This document shows, one piece after another, positions 1 through 10,599 of a DNA stretch of 64,000 nt (position 1 is the first letter of the stretch; the number at the start of each line of letters is the position of its first letter). This DNA comes from Angiostrongylus vasorum. Its lineage: Eukaryota; Nematoda; Chromadorea; Rhabditida; Metastrongylidae. A program made the position numbers and the translations under genes. The notes under the pieces were generated by a model. The model had not been told where the DNA came from and made no database searches. It saw nothing but the letters and a program-made list of their open reading frames with translations. The stretch lies in assembly GCA_018806985.1 (NCBI GenBank), contig JADANN010000345.1, positions 682,001-746,000 of the forward strand, written 5' to 3'.

Positions 1-715
1 GTGGAACACACTGTTACCACAAATTTCTTCAAGATGTTGATCAACAGTGACAGTTTCACCCTCAACAATACTATCTCCGTCGCTGTTCAGAACTTGATTA
101 CAATTTTGATCTTCAGTTTGAGGTATGCAAGGCAAACTAATCCCGCCCAAATCGCTGGAATTGCTACTATTTCTCGGAAGCATTTGCTAAAAAAAACATC
201 AATCACATTGATTATAGCGTCAGGTAATTGAATATTACAGTAACACAGTTAAGAAAACATACTGGTTGAGTAGTGTTTGCCTCTACTCTTGAAGGACCTT
301 GGCGGGCGTCCAGCCATTCAGAAAATTCTGGCAGTAAAAAGCGGAATAGAGAAAAACGGAAGAGAATTCTTATTGAAATCGAAAAAGTTCATTCTGTATC
401 AGCTTTTTTTCTAACGAAAGTTGCAAGTGGTGCAAAGCAAAATACTGCGCTCAAAATTAAGAAAACCACAAATCACCTCCGCTAACCGCCACCTGAAATA
501 GAAGTCGTTTTGACTGTCACAGTATGTGGTATGCAGTACACATAGTACACAGTTACCTCCTCTGTAGTAACTCGTTCTTCCTCAACGGTAGACCTCCGAC
601 GCCTTTTCTTTGGAGACGATTCAGTAGCAACTGGGGTAGCAGATCTCCCACGTGATTCGGAATTTATTACAGAAGTATTACGCGGAAATGAAATGTTAGC
701 AGCAGCATTAGAGCC
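1..715 (-). CDS. 3' part of an unrecognised gene with a nuclear-localisation-like basic cluster (runs off left edge)
   Basis: Four minus-strand exons join in one frame: 715-557 (53 codons, acceptor TTTATTTAG, donor GTAACT), 492-477 (16-nt microexon, acceptor CTATTTCAG, donor GTGATT), 327-263 (acceptor TTACTGCCAG, donor GTATGT) and 186-1 (acceptor TTTTTTTTAG, open to the window edge). The 16-nt and 65-nt exons together restore phase 0, which is the main support for the microexon. The product is Ser/Thr/Asn/Glu-rich and looks disordered. It has a basic run, SPKKRRRRS, in the first exon, a plausible nuclear localisation signal. The last exon is acidic with several Cys. I recognise no domain. The first exon begins at an acceptor, so the 5' end is upstream. 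It could be the downstream linker of the POT1-like gene on the same strand (last exon seen near 3950), with an RTE copy in the intervening intron, or a separate gene. Confidence 0.6.
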
Positions 716-1289
716 CTAAATAAACATAAAACGGTCAATCAGAATAGTACGCCTCATTGCTTTCAAGTATATTAGCACCTGCTTTTTTTTTATTTGTAAC
801 AAAAATAACGGAAGAGTTGATGACCAAATAACCCACTATTGTAAAGAGCAGAATGATAGAAATGTACTATAAGATCCAGTTATCTATTTTTATCTCATCT
901 CTATTACCATTCAGCTCCCTTCGGATAAAGTTTGCAACTCCGAGAGTCCTCATCAGTTTTTGAAGAAAAAAGAAAACTTGTGCAGTTGGAATCTTATATA
1001 GTGGCAATCACGATAAAAATTCTTTCAATGAAACATTTAATACGGCATGAGTATTTGTAAAGGAATAAAGCCCACATCAATTCCACCTGGAGACTCTTCC
1101 ATGGAAAAATCCGTTGACATAATGGCAAAAACTTGGTCGTTATTCATTACATGGGGACGTAGCACATCAGACTGCTGCTTAAAAACATATTATTTGAAGG
1201 GTAAAGCAATATGCGTGTTTGGCGCAGTAATTTACGAGAAACACTTCCATCCGTATGCTCACGTAGGAGTAAACCAATAATAGAAATCA

Positions 1290-3640
1290 CCACCGTCCTA
1301 GTATCAAACTAGTCGCTTGGTAGCAAATTTTCCTCTGATCCACAAGACCCACCGACTGCTTGGGGGTAATCACGACCTGAGGAATGGTTGGCTAGGCTGA
1401 CCTCAGGACTCAGGGGAACCACGGTGCTAAGCAAGCAAAGCTTCAGCCTCAGTACCGCTTACACTGGGTGCTCCTATCTAGAACTTCGGGCGGTAAAACA
1501 AACAATGAGAGGCAATCAAACCGGGGTAATTGGAAACAAAATGAATACGCCCACGAAACGCCACGGAGACTGTTTCTTGCTGTGTACCTGTAATGCCAGC
1601 ACAGTCTTTTCAGACGCCAACATCTACGCTCTTTTTTGAGGCCATCGATCGCATCAAATTTCTTATGATCGCCCTACAAGGATACACAAAGACCGATGTA
1701 CACCTTAAATGACGGAACACTTGCCATTCCTGGACGGAAATTTCCGTTACAAAATGTCGTAGGTGTTGGCTTCATGGCACACCCATCTATTTCCCATCCA
1801 GTCACTTATAAGAAACTCTTTCACCGCGCTTGACCATTTTTCTACAACATTCGCGTCAAAAGGAAGTCGGTATCGTCAATTGTTACTCACCAACTTGTAC
1901 AACTAATCAGAGCAAACTTGACGCGTTCTACAACCAGCTTCAGGAAATAACCGACATCTTGAAGCCTTTCTATAAAATCGTTGTTGGAGACTTTAATGTA
2001 AGGTTGGAAACGGCCAAAGAAAATGAATACAGAATAGGGAAATTCTGAATAGGAGGACGAGATGAGAATGGGAACCGTCTCGTAGGATTATCGACCACAG
2101 CTCTTCTCTTCTATAGAGCATTCGTTTTTCGAAAACATTTAAAATCGCTGATGGACATGGAAGTCTCCTAACGGCACCATTCACGCGGAGACCAAATATA
2201 TTCCGACGAAGAGAAAACGGTGTCTCGTTTACACCTCACTGGTACCTGGATACTGCAATGCTGTAGTGGATCCAATCACTGCCTTCTCCGTGCGAAGATT
2301 CGATTCAGCCATAAGATTGAGATGGAAAGGAACCCTGCCATGGTATATGACGGGAATATTCTCAATAAAATCCTCTCTTCAATGACTAGAAGATAAATGA
2401 GGACCGACCAAGGACTATAAGCTGCTTGTCGAAGGTGAAAAAAAAGCTTAAAACTTGTGCCAAACCCCACCCAGTTCCTCAAACAAAAAAGTCAGAAGGC
2501 TCCACTATTACCACTAAGGAATTGCTTGAAAAGAGAACAGCACTGGAGCTTGATTCTACTGCAACATGTTTAACACAGCTAGTAATAACCGTTATCGGAA
2601 CTGCAGCACCAACACGCAGCTTGTCTATTGACCCCTCACCACATGCAATGGAAGATGAGTTCGATAAGGCGACACAATATCGCCAGTCTTTTTTTTACTG
2701 TGGCGCTATAATGGATAATGGATTTGATCGAATGGGACCATAAGGGCACAGGTACTGACGAAAAAATTTCTATCAAAGTTTCGTTTCCCTGACGCCATCG
2801 TCACCTTTTTAAGAGTCAATGAAGCAGGAAAAAACGATAATACTGGGTATAAATAGGACAGAGACCCAGTTCATGAGGAATCCATGGCGCAAAGGTGAAC
2901 AAAATGCTTCGAAAACAAAGCAAAAAAAAATAGTGATCAGACGAACAACCAGATGCTTCAATGAACATGGAGAACAACATGAGTGAGGAACTAGACAGAA
3001 GATGGAGAGCAGCATGGGTAGCATTCGGGCCTGTCGAAGAAGCGACCGACCAGCTAACGGACCTAAAACTCCACGCTCACCTTTTCAGCTCAACGGTCCC
3101 TCCAGCGCTCTGTTGTGCAGGCGAGACGTGGGCTGATACTTCAACCACGTCAATACTCCACACTACTCACAGAGCGGTTAAACGATTTCTTCTGAAATTT
3201 AATCGGCACTCACACCATACAGCCGGATTGCGTAGCTCACATCTTCGAAACCTATTCTATCTTCAGGATCCAGTAGAATACACATCGACAGTAAAACGGA
3301 CTAACCGGTCACATACTAAGAATAGATGACAAATGGATAGAAAGAGTAGTGGAGTGTACCCCCAAGAGAATGCAATCGTCCTCATGGAAGACCAACTAAA
3401 CGACGAGCGGACGTATTCGTGGCTAATGTCAACCATCTGCATTCACAGATGGAAACGCCTTTAGGAATTCAGGATAGGCCTGGCGAACGTCACCATGTTC
3501 GAAGCAGACCACTACCATGAACAACGACTGCGCAAGAGAGAAACGGATGGAAGTTATTCTGGGACCGCACAACCAGCGAATTTAGGCCATTCAAGTACCC
3601 AAGGAAGAATTCACGAAAAGAAAAAAAAACCCTGCAATAA
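1290..3640 (+). mobile_element. Decayed RTE-type non-LTR retrotransposon, most of its length
   Basis: In order: RTE-style 5' region (1290-1450, shared with the short RTE-derived elements listed elsewhere), an ORF start region (1450-1640), an APE-type endonuclease (about 1660-2180) including NCYSPT and the catalytic-loop motif VVGDFNV near 1860-2010, linker, then the reverse-transcriptase C-terminal part (about 2960-3330) with the RTE tail pattern of a YxxETW-like stretch (CCAGETWAD) and HRA followed by a basic RH segment. Its 3' end (3540-3610) matches the tail of the short RTE-derived elements. Frames are broken by many stops and frameshifts and the RT core is largely missing between 2200 and 2950, so it is dead. 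It lies between the exon at 715 and the POT1-like exons. Confidence 0.75.
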
Positions 3641-3911
3641 CTGCAAACTCACGTCAACAAGAGCAGTTTCCTTCTCCTTTACTACCTTTACTGAATTGGG
3701 ACTAGCCTGAAAAGTATTCATTCTTCTACATTCAATAGTTCGAAGAAGCATTCTAACACAGTAAGTGCGTGAAGACCGTGACAATCATGCTTGACGGTAG
3801 AAAATGCTATGATATTGATTTAAGCGTACTTTTTGGAGTAGATCGAGCTTCGGGTTTTTCCGAAAACAAAGGCGTTAGTTCGTCACCTAGAACGAGGACG
3901 TAGGTGTTTCA

Positions 3912-6900
3912 CTAGCATGTTCTGAGAGTTTTCTGAAACGAAAACATACCGATTGGTGTCGCAAGTAAACTACTGTTGGTTCCGCAATACAATGACAAGG
4001 TATCAGCACACCGCCTGAAGAGAAAAAAGGAAATAAAACACTCCACAAAAAGAGACTAAGTAGATGGACACAATTCCATACAGTTTGCTTCAGGCTTCAA
4101 TGTCTTGATCAGAACCTAACCCAGAAAAGATTGCTAAAAACAAACTAAAACATATCTTATTTTTCATACCAACATAGTGTCAACTGAATAATCTAAAGCA
4201 GTACAACCACAATGATGCTGGGATAATTGCAAAAATGGACCTCAGGCCAGATCGAACCATGACTACCCTTTCCTGCGGCTCGCGTGTTATCGACTGCAGC
4301 ACGGAGGGCCTTGCTTTGCTTTTCTCTCAACTAGTTTTCTACCTAACGGTGCTACCAGCAATCGCGCGTCAGCGGGACTGATCTGGGAGCACAAATCGGC
4401 ACTGAACCCAGTTAAATCCAAGACAATATCAAATTAAACCATACTTGGAAACCTTGAAGTAGTTCGAATCACTTCCGTTGACAACATTCAAAGCGCGATT
4501 GAAGCGTGCACCACCGTCGTGTAGTGTCACTGCTGATATTTTATTCGAATGACATACGTAATTACGTATGTTTCCCAGAAATATAATGTCTCCGACCTTA
4601 AACGATGACCCTAAGAAAAAGGAATAGCGCAATTTAAAAAACAAACACAATAGAAGAAACATAATCTGCCTTAAGTTCCATCGCCTTTCGAGCCCAATCA
4701 CCATAACAGCACACGTCAATAACATAGTCTTCGATTACACGCAACAAAAATTGTTGAATTTCGCAGTAAGTTGTCTCGATACTATCACTGTCAGCATGAA
4801 ACATATTCCGATACGCAGCGAACCTGAAATAAGTTTTGTTTCACCAAAGTAGAGATGTTGAAATTATTATACTTTAAAAAATGAAAATAGTGGGAGCGTA
4901 TAGGGCAGTGGTCCAAGGCGCCCTACAACAAACGTGGGATCGATCCCTGCACCCCTGGCCCACCAAGCCCTCCATTCCTCCGGGGGTCGGCAAATTGGTA
5001 AATTGGTACCAGACTTGTCTGGGGGGATTGCAACACTGGCTCGATACATCGGTAGGGCACCGCGAGTCATTGTAAAGGCCATATATGCATTCAATCACCT
5101 CAAATGATGCTTAATGAAATCGAATGCATGGCGCATCCCGCATGGATTGATCAACCCCAAGAGCTTTATCCTTTGTTTAACAAATAAAAAGGCATCCAAT
5201 GTTACGAGCCATTTTTTCAACACTTCTATGTTGTCAATCTGCACTTTTCACATATTCCATTCTAAAAAGAAACGTTACTTATTCATTCAAGACTCAACTC
5301 TTGTACTCAGTAAAGTATCTTGAAAGTAAGAGATACGGCTATTTCTCACATTCGTAGACATAGATAAAAAAGGACAAAGCTCTCTGCGCTGATCATTCCC
5401 TGAGGGATGTACCATGCATTCAACTTCATTAAGCATCGTTGCAGGTGACTGGATACAATCCGGCCTTTATAATGACTCGTGGTGGCCTACCGATGTATCG
5501 AGCCAGTGCTGCAATCCCCACACAAGTTTGGTACCAAATTGCCGACCCCGGACGGATGATTGGCTTGGTGGGCCTTGGGCGCTGCGATCGATCCCGTGTC
5601 TATTGCATGGCGCTTCCGACCACTGCGCTAAACGCGCGCTTCCATAGATAAGAAGTCATTTAGGTGTGCTGTGACGATAGAGAGTATAGGTATGTCGAGA
5701 ACCAAAGGTCAGAGATGTTGAGACAAACTGTGCTGTAAAATTCATGCGCATGCATATCTGCTAAGCAGGAACGATTTACCACTGTAATTAAGCCTCTTCA
5801 CGAAAAAATCTGACGCAACTCGTATTTTTTCGATCGAGCAGAACCTACCGAAAAACCGGTGTACAACAAAGACGAGTGGAATAATGATGACAGGACAGCT
5901 AATTCACTTCATTTTTTAATTACCTTCAATCCAGTTGTCTTACCTTCATTAAGACTCTTATCAAATACTGAGGACATTGGTTTTGCAGCAAGAATAAATT
6001 AGATTCGGGCAAAGAAGGCTTTAAAGAACGTTATAGCTCACTTTGGTTTCGTTCCATCCCAGACTCTTAGAAACACTGTAAACGCATCACCTTTGGCTCG
6101 ATATACGCCTAAGACCTGTGCATACCAATTAAAAAACTTGGCTCCCAGAACTGGAATCTCCGCGGCACTTGAGATCGTTGGACATAATCGTGTCGTCTGA
6201 GGGGCTGTTCTGTGAATACCTTACGTGTACAAATAAGTAGGGACAGAAGAGAAAAAAACAACTGCATACTATTAGGACACACAGAAAAGATGATAGTACG
6301 TTAAAAAAGAACTGAAAAATAATCACTCTTTCGCTGATTTCACCGACGAACTGGCAAATACTTGTTGATTGGAAGCATCCGCAGGGATATTGTTCGACAA
6401 GGGTTCTGGCAGATGATCTGATGACGGATGAACAGAGGTCCCTTTGGTCCTCAACCATCTACGCAAAGTATGAAGCTGTAACGTCGTTTCATAAGAAAAA
6501 AAATTTCAATGCCAGAAAATCAAGAGTTAAAACAAGAGTAAGTAAGATGCCAGTAATCTTACTCTTACGCTGTCTTGCTTGGACATAGTACATGTGCTCG
6601 AGGTTAACTGCAGAGGTGCGTCGAAATCTCCTCTCCAGGATACAGCATGACATCCAAAACTACCCACTTCCACAATAAGTGCTCGCTCATTTCGATAAAA
6701 GCCAACCTAAAAAACTTCAATTCCACTAGAATACAGCTATAATCATGATAGCAATAGTTCTGCCGATGTTACTGAGAAGAAAACTGGAGCAGAAATAAGA
6801 AGAAATGCACATCTGTTCCCTCTTGCTAACAAAGCTTCATTGATAATCGTAACTAAAGCAGACTTCTTTTGAATATCATGCACCTATTCCTTAAAAACAC

Positions 6901-7283
6901 CTCATTCTTCACTTGGCTTCCTGGCTTGACCTTGATTAAGGCCCAACAAGCCTGCCATTCCTCCAGGCTCGAGAAACTGGTACGATTTGTCTGAGACAGA
7001 GTTACTTTCTTTAATCCACGTAGAAACGCCTTAGAACGGCTATCTCGAGATTTCAAGGAAAATTAACTCGATCAGCATTAACGACCTTCATAATGAAGGG
7101 TACAAAAAATATTAACTGGGGCAGACTTCGGCTACGCTGGTGGCTAGGCTGACCTCGGGACTCCAGGGAACCGCAATGGCTAAATCAGAAAAACTCCGAG
7201 AAAATGGAAATTTTCCTGGGGTCCCACAACCAGTGAAGACGGGCCATCCAAAAATCTAAGTAAGTTATGTCGGCTCATGTAAC

Positions 7284-7344
<61 letters not shown>

Positions 7345-7752
7345 GGCAAAGAATGATAGGCGCTGAACAAGAACACAGGGAATAGGTAAAGAACTTTTTC
7401 TCCCATGACATTACTCAGAACTGACAACAGGAACATTACAAATGATACCTCTGCGCGATGAACTCGCAATATGTCGTTCACATGCAAATCCTCAGCAAAT
7501 GTATTCAAATTCCTTACGAACCTTATAATCGCTGAGGCCACCTCATCCTTAACGAAAATTGAGAGCTTGATTTTAAATCAACACGAGATGTTAGAAAATG
7601 AAAACCGCTACTTACGGACTAACCTCAACCTTAACGACAAATCCACCGTTATCAAGAGCAGTCACATTTCGAACAACACCATACACGTTCACTCGACCGC
7701 GCTCTGGAAGGCTTCCAAGAGATGTGTACTCATAGGTGGGGAGAGCCGACAT
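3912..7752 (-). CDS. POT1-like telomere single-strand DNA-binding protein with both OB1 and OB2 folds
   Basis: Exons on the minus strand: 7752-7624, 7565-7449, 6706-6569, 6475-6344, 6196-6042, 4823-4670 (or 4661), 4596-4445, 4014-3950; all junction phases agree. Start ATG 7752 gives MSALPTYEYTSLGSL, which lines up with the N-terminus of vertebrate POT1 (an alternative ATG lies at 7791). OB1 spans exons 1-3 (RVNVYGVV, DLHVNDILRVHR, GSFGCHAVSWRG). OB2 starts in exon 5 with FLRVWDGTKPK (the WDGT motif of POT1 OB2) and continues through exon 6 (YVIDVCCYGDWARKAMELK) to exon 7 (VGDIIFLGN, TLHDGG). The expected role is binding the telomeric G-strand overhang. Oddities: donor 1 is GTTAGT, and the exon 6/7 junction is either AAG|GC or TAT|GT. 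The 3' end is uncertain: exon 8 reads through to TAG ending at 3912 unless a GTATGT donor at 3949 is used. SINE1 copies lie in the intron between 6042 and 4823. Confidence 0.85.
4205..4437 (-). repeat. tRNA-headed inverted-repeat-family element (single arm)
   Basis: On the minus strand it has a tRNA-like head with box A-like GCAGTCGATAACACG and a degenerate box B around GGTTCGATC (4250-4330), then the shared right-hand module with a GCTGATGG-like stretch and the AACCCAGTTA end. It lies in the last intron or 3' flank of the POT1-like gene. Related copies occur at 7790, 20290, 37870, 38385 and 59405. Confidence 0.6.
4889..5177 (+). repeat. SINE1 copy (tRNA-derived SINE)
   Basis: tRNA-like head with box A (AGGGCAGTGG) and box B (GGATCGATCCC), then the conserved body (ACCAGACTTGTCTGG, GCTCGATACATCGGTAGG, AATCGAATGCATGGCGCATC) and the tail GATTGATCAAC...GAGCTTTATCC. 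It lies in the POT1-like gene intron. Confidence 0.85.
5371..5641 (-). repeat. SINE1 copy
   Basis: Full-length reverse copy: tail at 5371 (AAGCTCTCTGCGCTGATCA), body, head near 5641 (CCACTGCGCTAAACGCGCG). It lies in the same POT1-like intron as the 4889 copy and in opposite orientation to it. Confidence 0.85.
6925..7010 (+). repeat. Degenerate SINE1 fragment
   Basis: Only the middle is recognisable (GCCCAACAAGCCTGCCATTCC, then GTACGATTTGTCTGAGA). It lies in the POT1-like intron between 7449 and 6706. Confidence 0.4.
7115..7268 (+). repeat. RTE-derived non-autonomous element, 3' part
   Basis: GGGGCAGACTTCGGC, GGGACTCCAGGGAACCGC and the terminal CACAACCAGTGAAGACGGGCC then AAGTAAGT match the 3' half of the family seen complete at 8905-9290 and 60935-61320. 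Confidence 0.7.
7284..7344. repeat. (AAT)n microsatellite
   Basis: About 20 uninterrupted AAT/ATA trinucleotides, inside an intron of the POT1-like gene and just downstream of the RTE-derived tail. Confidence 0.97.
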
Positions 7753-7789
7753 ATTGGATCGTCTTCCGGAAAATAACATCATTATTTGC

Positions 7790-8035
7790 ATAACATGGAC
7801 CCTCAGCCAGATCGAACCCGCGATTACCCTTTCAGGGTGGCTCATGTGTTACCCACCGCACCTCTGAGGCCTTTGCTTAGCCTTTACCTGGAGAGTTAGA
7901 GGGTTAGATTTGGCCTAGGGTCTAAGTTTTACAAGTATCAGCATCATTGTGGTTGTACTTCACACAACAAATTTGCCGTGAAAAATAATAGTAGGCAGTA
8001 AATAAAAAAGTTAGCATTGTGAATAACACCTTTAT
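7790..8035 (-). repeat. tRNA-headed repeat arm plus shared terminal module
   Basis: Minus-strand tRNA-like head: box A region GCGGTGGGTAACACATGAG, box B GGGTTCGATC (7805-7860). It is followed, oppositely arranged, by the terminal module ATCAGCATCATTGTGG ... GTAGGCAGTAAATAAAAA (7925-8030) shared with the inverted-repeat elements. It directly abuts the first POT1-like exon, so it occupies that gene's promoter or 5' UTR. Confidence 0.65.
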
Positions 8036-8039
8036 CGCA

Positions 8040-8900
8040 CAATAACTTATAAATGCATATTACTAACCGAATAAACTACCACACACACACATACACACAA
8101 AAAAAAACACGGATATTTCAACAGGAGTGATATCATGAGAAATCTTCGAACAATTCAAATATACGACTCCCGCGCTTGTCCGTAGTTACGTCCTATTCGA
8201 TACTCTCGGGAGCATCGTTAATCTATCCGTGTACGAAATGAAAAGTTCGTTTTGTTTTGTTTTCTTCTTTCTTGTTCATGAAGTTATCAGGTCAAAGGTT
8301 CTTTGAAGAGAGGCGGTGATCTGCAACCGTCCCTGTTTCGCTCGAGTGCTATATTCCAGAGTAGTCCAAGGAAGTGTGTCGAAGTAGAATAGAAGTATGA
8401 ATTTCCTCATGTCGAGAACCATGAAGGTAACAGTGTGGTCGTCTCCGTTCTAATCGCCTAGAAAAACTTCCGTATGGTTGTAATTCATAAGTAGTTTGTT
8501 ATGTACTAGTATTGATTTTTGGCAGGAAATCCTTGTGCCGAAATTCTCAGATCCTTTCTTGTGTACTGAACTGCTGGAATTTATCCCATACATGAAAGGA
8601 GTCCTCCGTGAAAGGTGTTCACATATACATAAATAGCTCGACAACCAGAACCTCTTCTGACGTCATAACCCCCGATTATCTTTCTAAACGAAACGAGAGA
8701 TTCATCATTATACTCTGCCTATATATTCCTTTTCAATTTCCGTTGAAGTTGAGTCAGTTGTGTAGTTTTGAACAACCAGTAAGGTCCACCACATATTGCA
8801 TTGTCGGCCAAATGAAAGTAGGCCACCTGCAATCCAAATCTGTAACCCTGAATAATTCCATGTCTGGTAGAATATTTCCCGTCTGTGTATTTCTTTAACT
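8040..8900. other. No gene seen
   Basis: AT-rich sequence with a short CA/AC stretch at 8080-8100. No exon with paired splice sites or recognisable domain on either strand. Confidence 0.5.
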
Positions 8901-8904
8901 CCCC

Positions 8905-9290
8905 AACGGTTTATCGTCTCATCGTGGCTGGGAGGTGTTCCTGGGTGTCGGGCTGCGTTTTACAGCGGGGAGATTCCTCCTGGCAAGGTCTCCCACGCTG
9001 AGAGAGAGTCCGGCGTTTCCATTAGGAAGCCTAGCTAAGAGCAAACCAATACTAGAAACCACCACTGTTCTGGTACCAAATTAGTCGCAAGGTGGCAAAT
9101 CTCCCTCTGATCCACAAAGGCTGCAACTGCTTGTGGTGGTGAAGATCTAGGGCAGACTTTGGCCAGGCTGGCGTCGGGATTCTAAGGAGCCACAACGGCT
9201 TTACCAGCAAATCTGCGAAGGAGTGGAGATCATGCTGGGCCCGCAGAACCAGTGAGTGTGGGCCGTTCAAGTATCAAGTATCAAGTATAT
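8905..9290 (+). mobile_element. RTE-derived non-autonomous element, nearly complete
   Basis: Starts CCCAACGGTTTATCGTCTCATCG, has the conserved GAGGTGTTCCTGGGTGTCGG, CCTAGCTAAGAGCAAACCAATAC and GGCAGACTTTGGCCAGGCTG blocks, and ends CCGTTCAAGTATCAAGTATCAAGT. Its 5' third matches the 5' region of the RTE copy at 1290 and its 3' end matches that RTE's tail; the coding body is absent. Confidence 0.8.
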
Positions 9291-9484
9291 TTCTTTAAAG
9301 GTTGTTGGTTCCCACGTTTGACCTTTTGTTGTCTGCATCCATTCGTCTTGTTTACAATCAGATTTAAAACATCATTCAGGAGTAATTCACGAAATCAATC
9401 GGTGTGGTATATTCTGGTAAAAGCAGTTGCTGCACTTATCGATGATTCAGCAGTGATAGTGAGCCACATGGTTCCACGGCCTAC

Positions 9485-9598
9485 CTCATCATAGTCGTCT
9501 TCGTTCTCATCTTCCGATTCATTTTCTTGAAACATTTCGATCGGAGGCACAATAGATCCTGTATCTTCATTAGTTTCAGTTTCTTCAGTGGCTTCTTG
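9485..9598 (-). CDS. Acidic exon of an unidentified gene
   Basis: 38 codons, phase 0 at both ends, acceptor CATCATCGATAG and donor GTAGGC. The peptide is strongly acidic (motifs EATEETETNEDTG and ESEDENEDDYDE), typical of a disordered acidic tail. A hydrophobic minus-strand reading (about 9780-9720) lies upstream and could be a preceding membrane-spanning exon, but its donor (GTTACA) is weak. No domain recognised. It lies upstream of and on the same strand as the POT1-like gene. Whether it is part of a separate gene ending before 7790 cannot be settled here. Confidence 0.5.
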
Positions 9599-9869
9599 CT
9601 ATCGATGATGAGATAGTCGAAAACACAGTTCGTTATTTGCTAACGAGGCTATGAAAATTCAACTGCTAAGTAGCAAAATCCGTTGCAAAGTACAGAGGAG
9701 AAGCTTTATTGTAACTAAAAGAGAAGTAAATATGATGGCGAAAGACGTTGGAACACCAATCCGAATCAACACTAGAGTGGCTGAAACGGCAAAAACAACA
9801 AGTAGCCAAGATCGACGTACAAAGAGAAGAAAGATGAGAAGTTCTCAAAAACGAGATCCCTAATATACC

Positions 9870-10590
9870 ATCTAGGGAAGACTCCTCAATGAATGATAGA
9901 AAAAAGACTCGATTTTTGTTTGTGAATGGTCTAGAAGGTCCGGCCTAGTCACTGGGAGAGCTAAGTTGTGGAGTTATGGCGTTTTCGTTTGCAGTCGCAA
10001 CGATAATGTTCTTCCTATGTAGTGGGACGGATATTGACTTTTAAGAATAAGTAGAAGTATAGTACTCTGTATATTTGCGAAGCATCAGTGAAGGGTTCGG
10101 ATGGTGGACAGGGTTTGTATCACACACAAAGGAAAGGAGTGTTCTAGTGAGTGTGAAATACATATAGGAACATAGAGGAGACCCAAATATAAGAAGGATA
10201 TGAAGGGAAAGCAAATTATAAAGCGCAAAATATGGGAAAATGAAGCGAATACTTTTGAGGGAACACAAGGGACTGAATGCGTTGAGTTCAATGCATGTTG
10301 AGCGTAACAATACTTTAGGCGTGCTTCAGCGCCACCTCCAACGAAAAATTCGGTCTGCTCGCTAATGTGCTAGCGATGCAGCAAGTGTACATCCCGTCTT
10401 CTGGTTTCCGAGTTTTGGCGTGTGAAGTAGCGTCTCTTATTTTTAATCATTGGTGTAATTCAGAACTTCGGATCCATTCACTCACTTGAATAATACGGGA
10501 TACCCTAACAATGCTACTGTGCACTTAATGCCAACGAATGGTTGTTGCATAGCGTTCCGATGCGTACATTAAGAAGCGTACGACCAATAG
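9870..10590. other. No gene seen
   Basis: Open frames at 10041-10310 (-) are low-complexity and lack paired splice sites. Nothing else is recognised before the provirus LTR. Confidence 0.4.
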
Positions 10591-10599
10591 ACATTTGGA

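Noticed and set aside
5660..5898. Two minus-strand exons (5898-5849, 5781-5660) that continue the POT1-like frame after 6042 in perfect phase to a stop
   Set aside because: Phase fits, but the exons at 4823 and 4596 fit the same phase and match POT1 OB2 far better (YVIDVCCYGDW, VGDII, TLHDGG). The 5.8-kb pair is probably chance, or at most an alternative end.
7275..7541. Poly-isoleucine protein in the minus frame
   Set aside because: It is the (AAT)n microsatellite read through; the real exon (7565-7449) ends before it at a GTATCA donor.
9651..9863. Plus-strand basic frame (TSSQDRRTKRRKMR) as a receptor loop exon
   Set aside because: No acceptor or donor pair and no neighbouring membrane-spanning exons on that strand; the minus strand gives an equally plausible hydrophobic reading, so neither is called.
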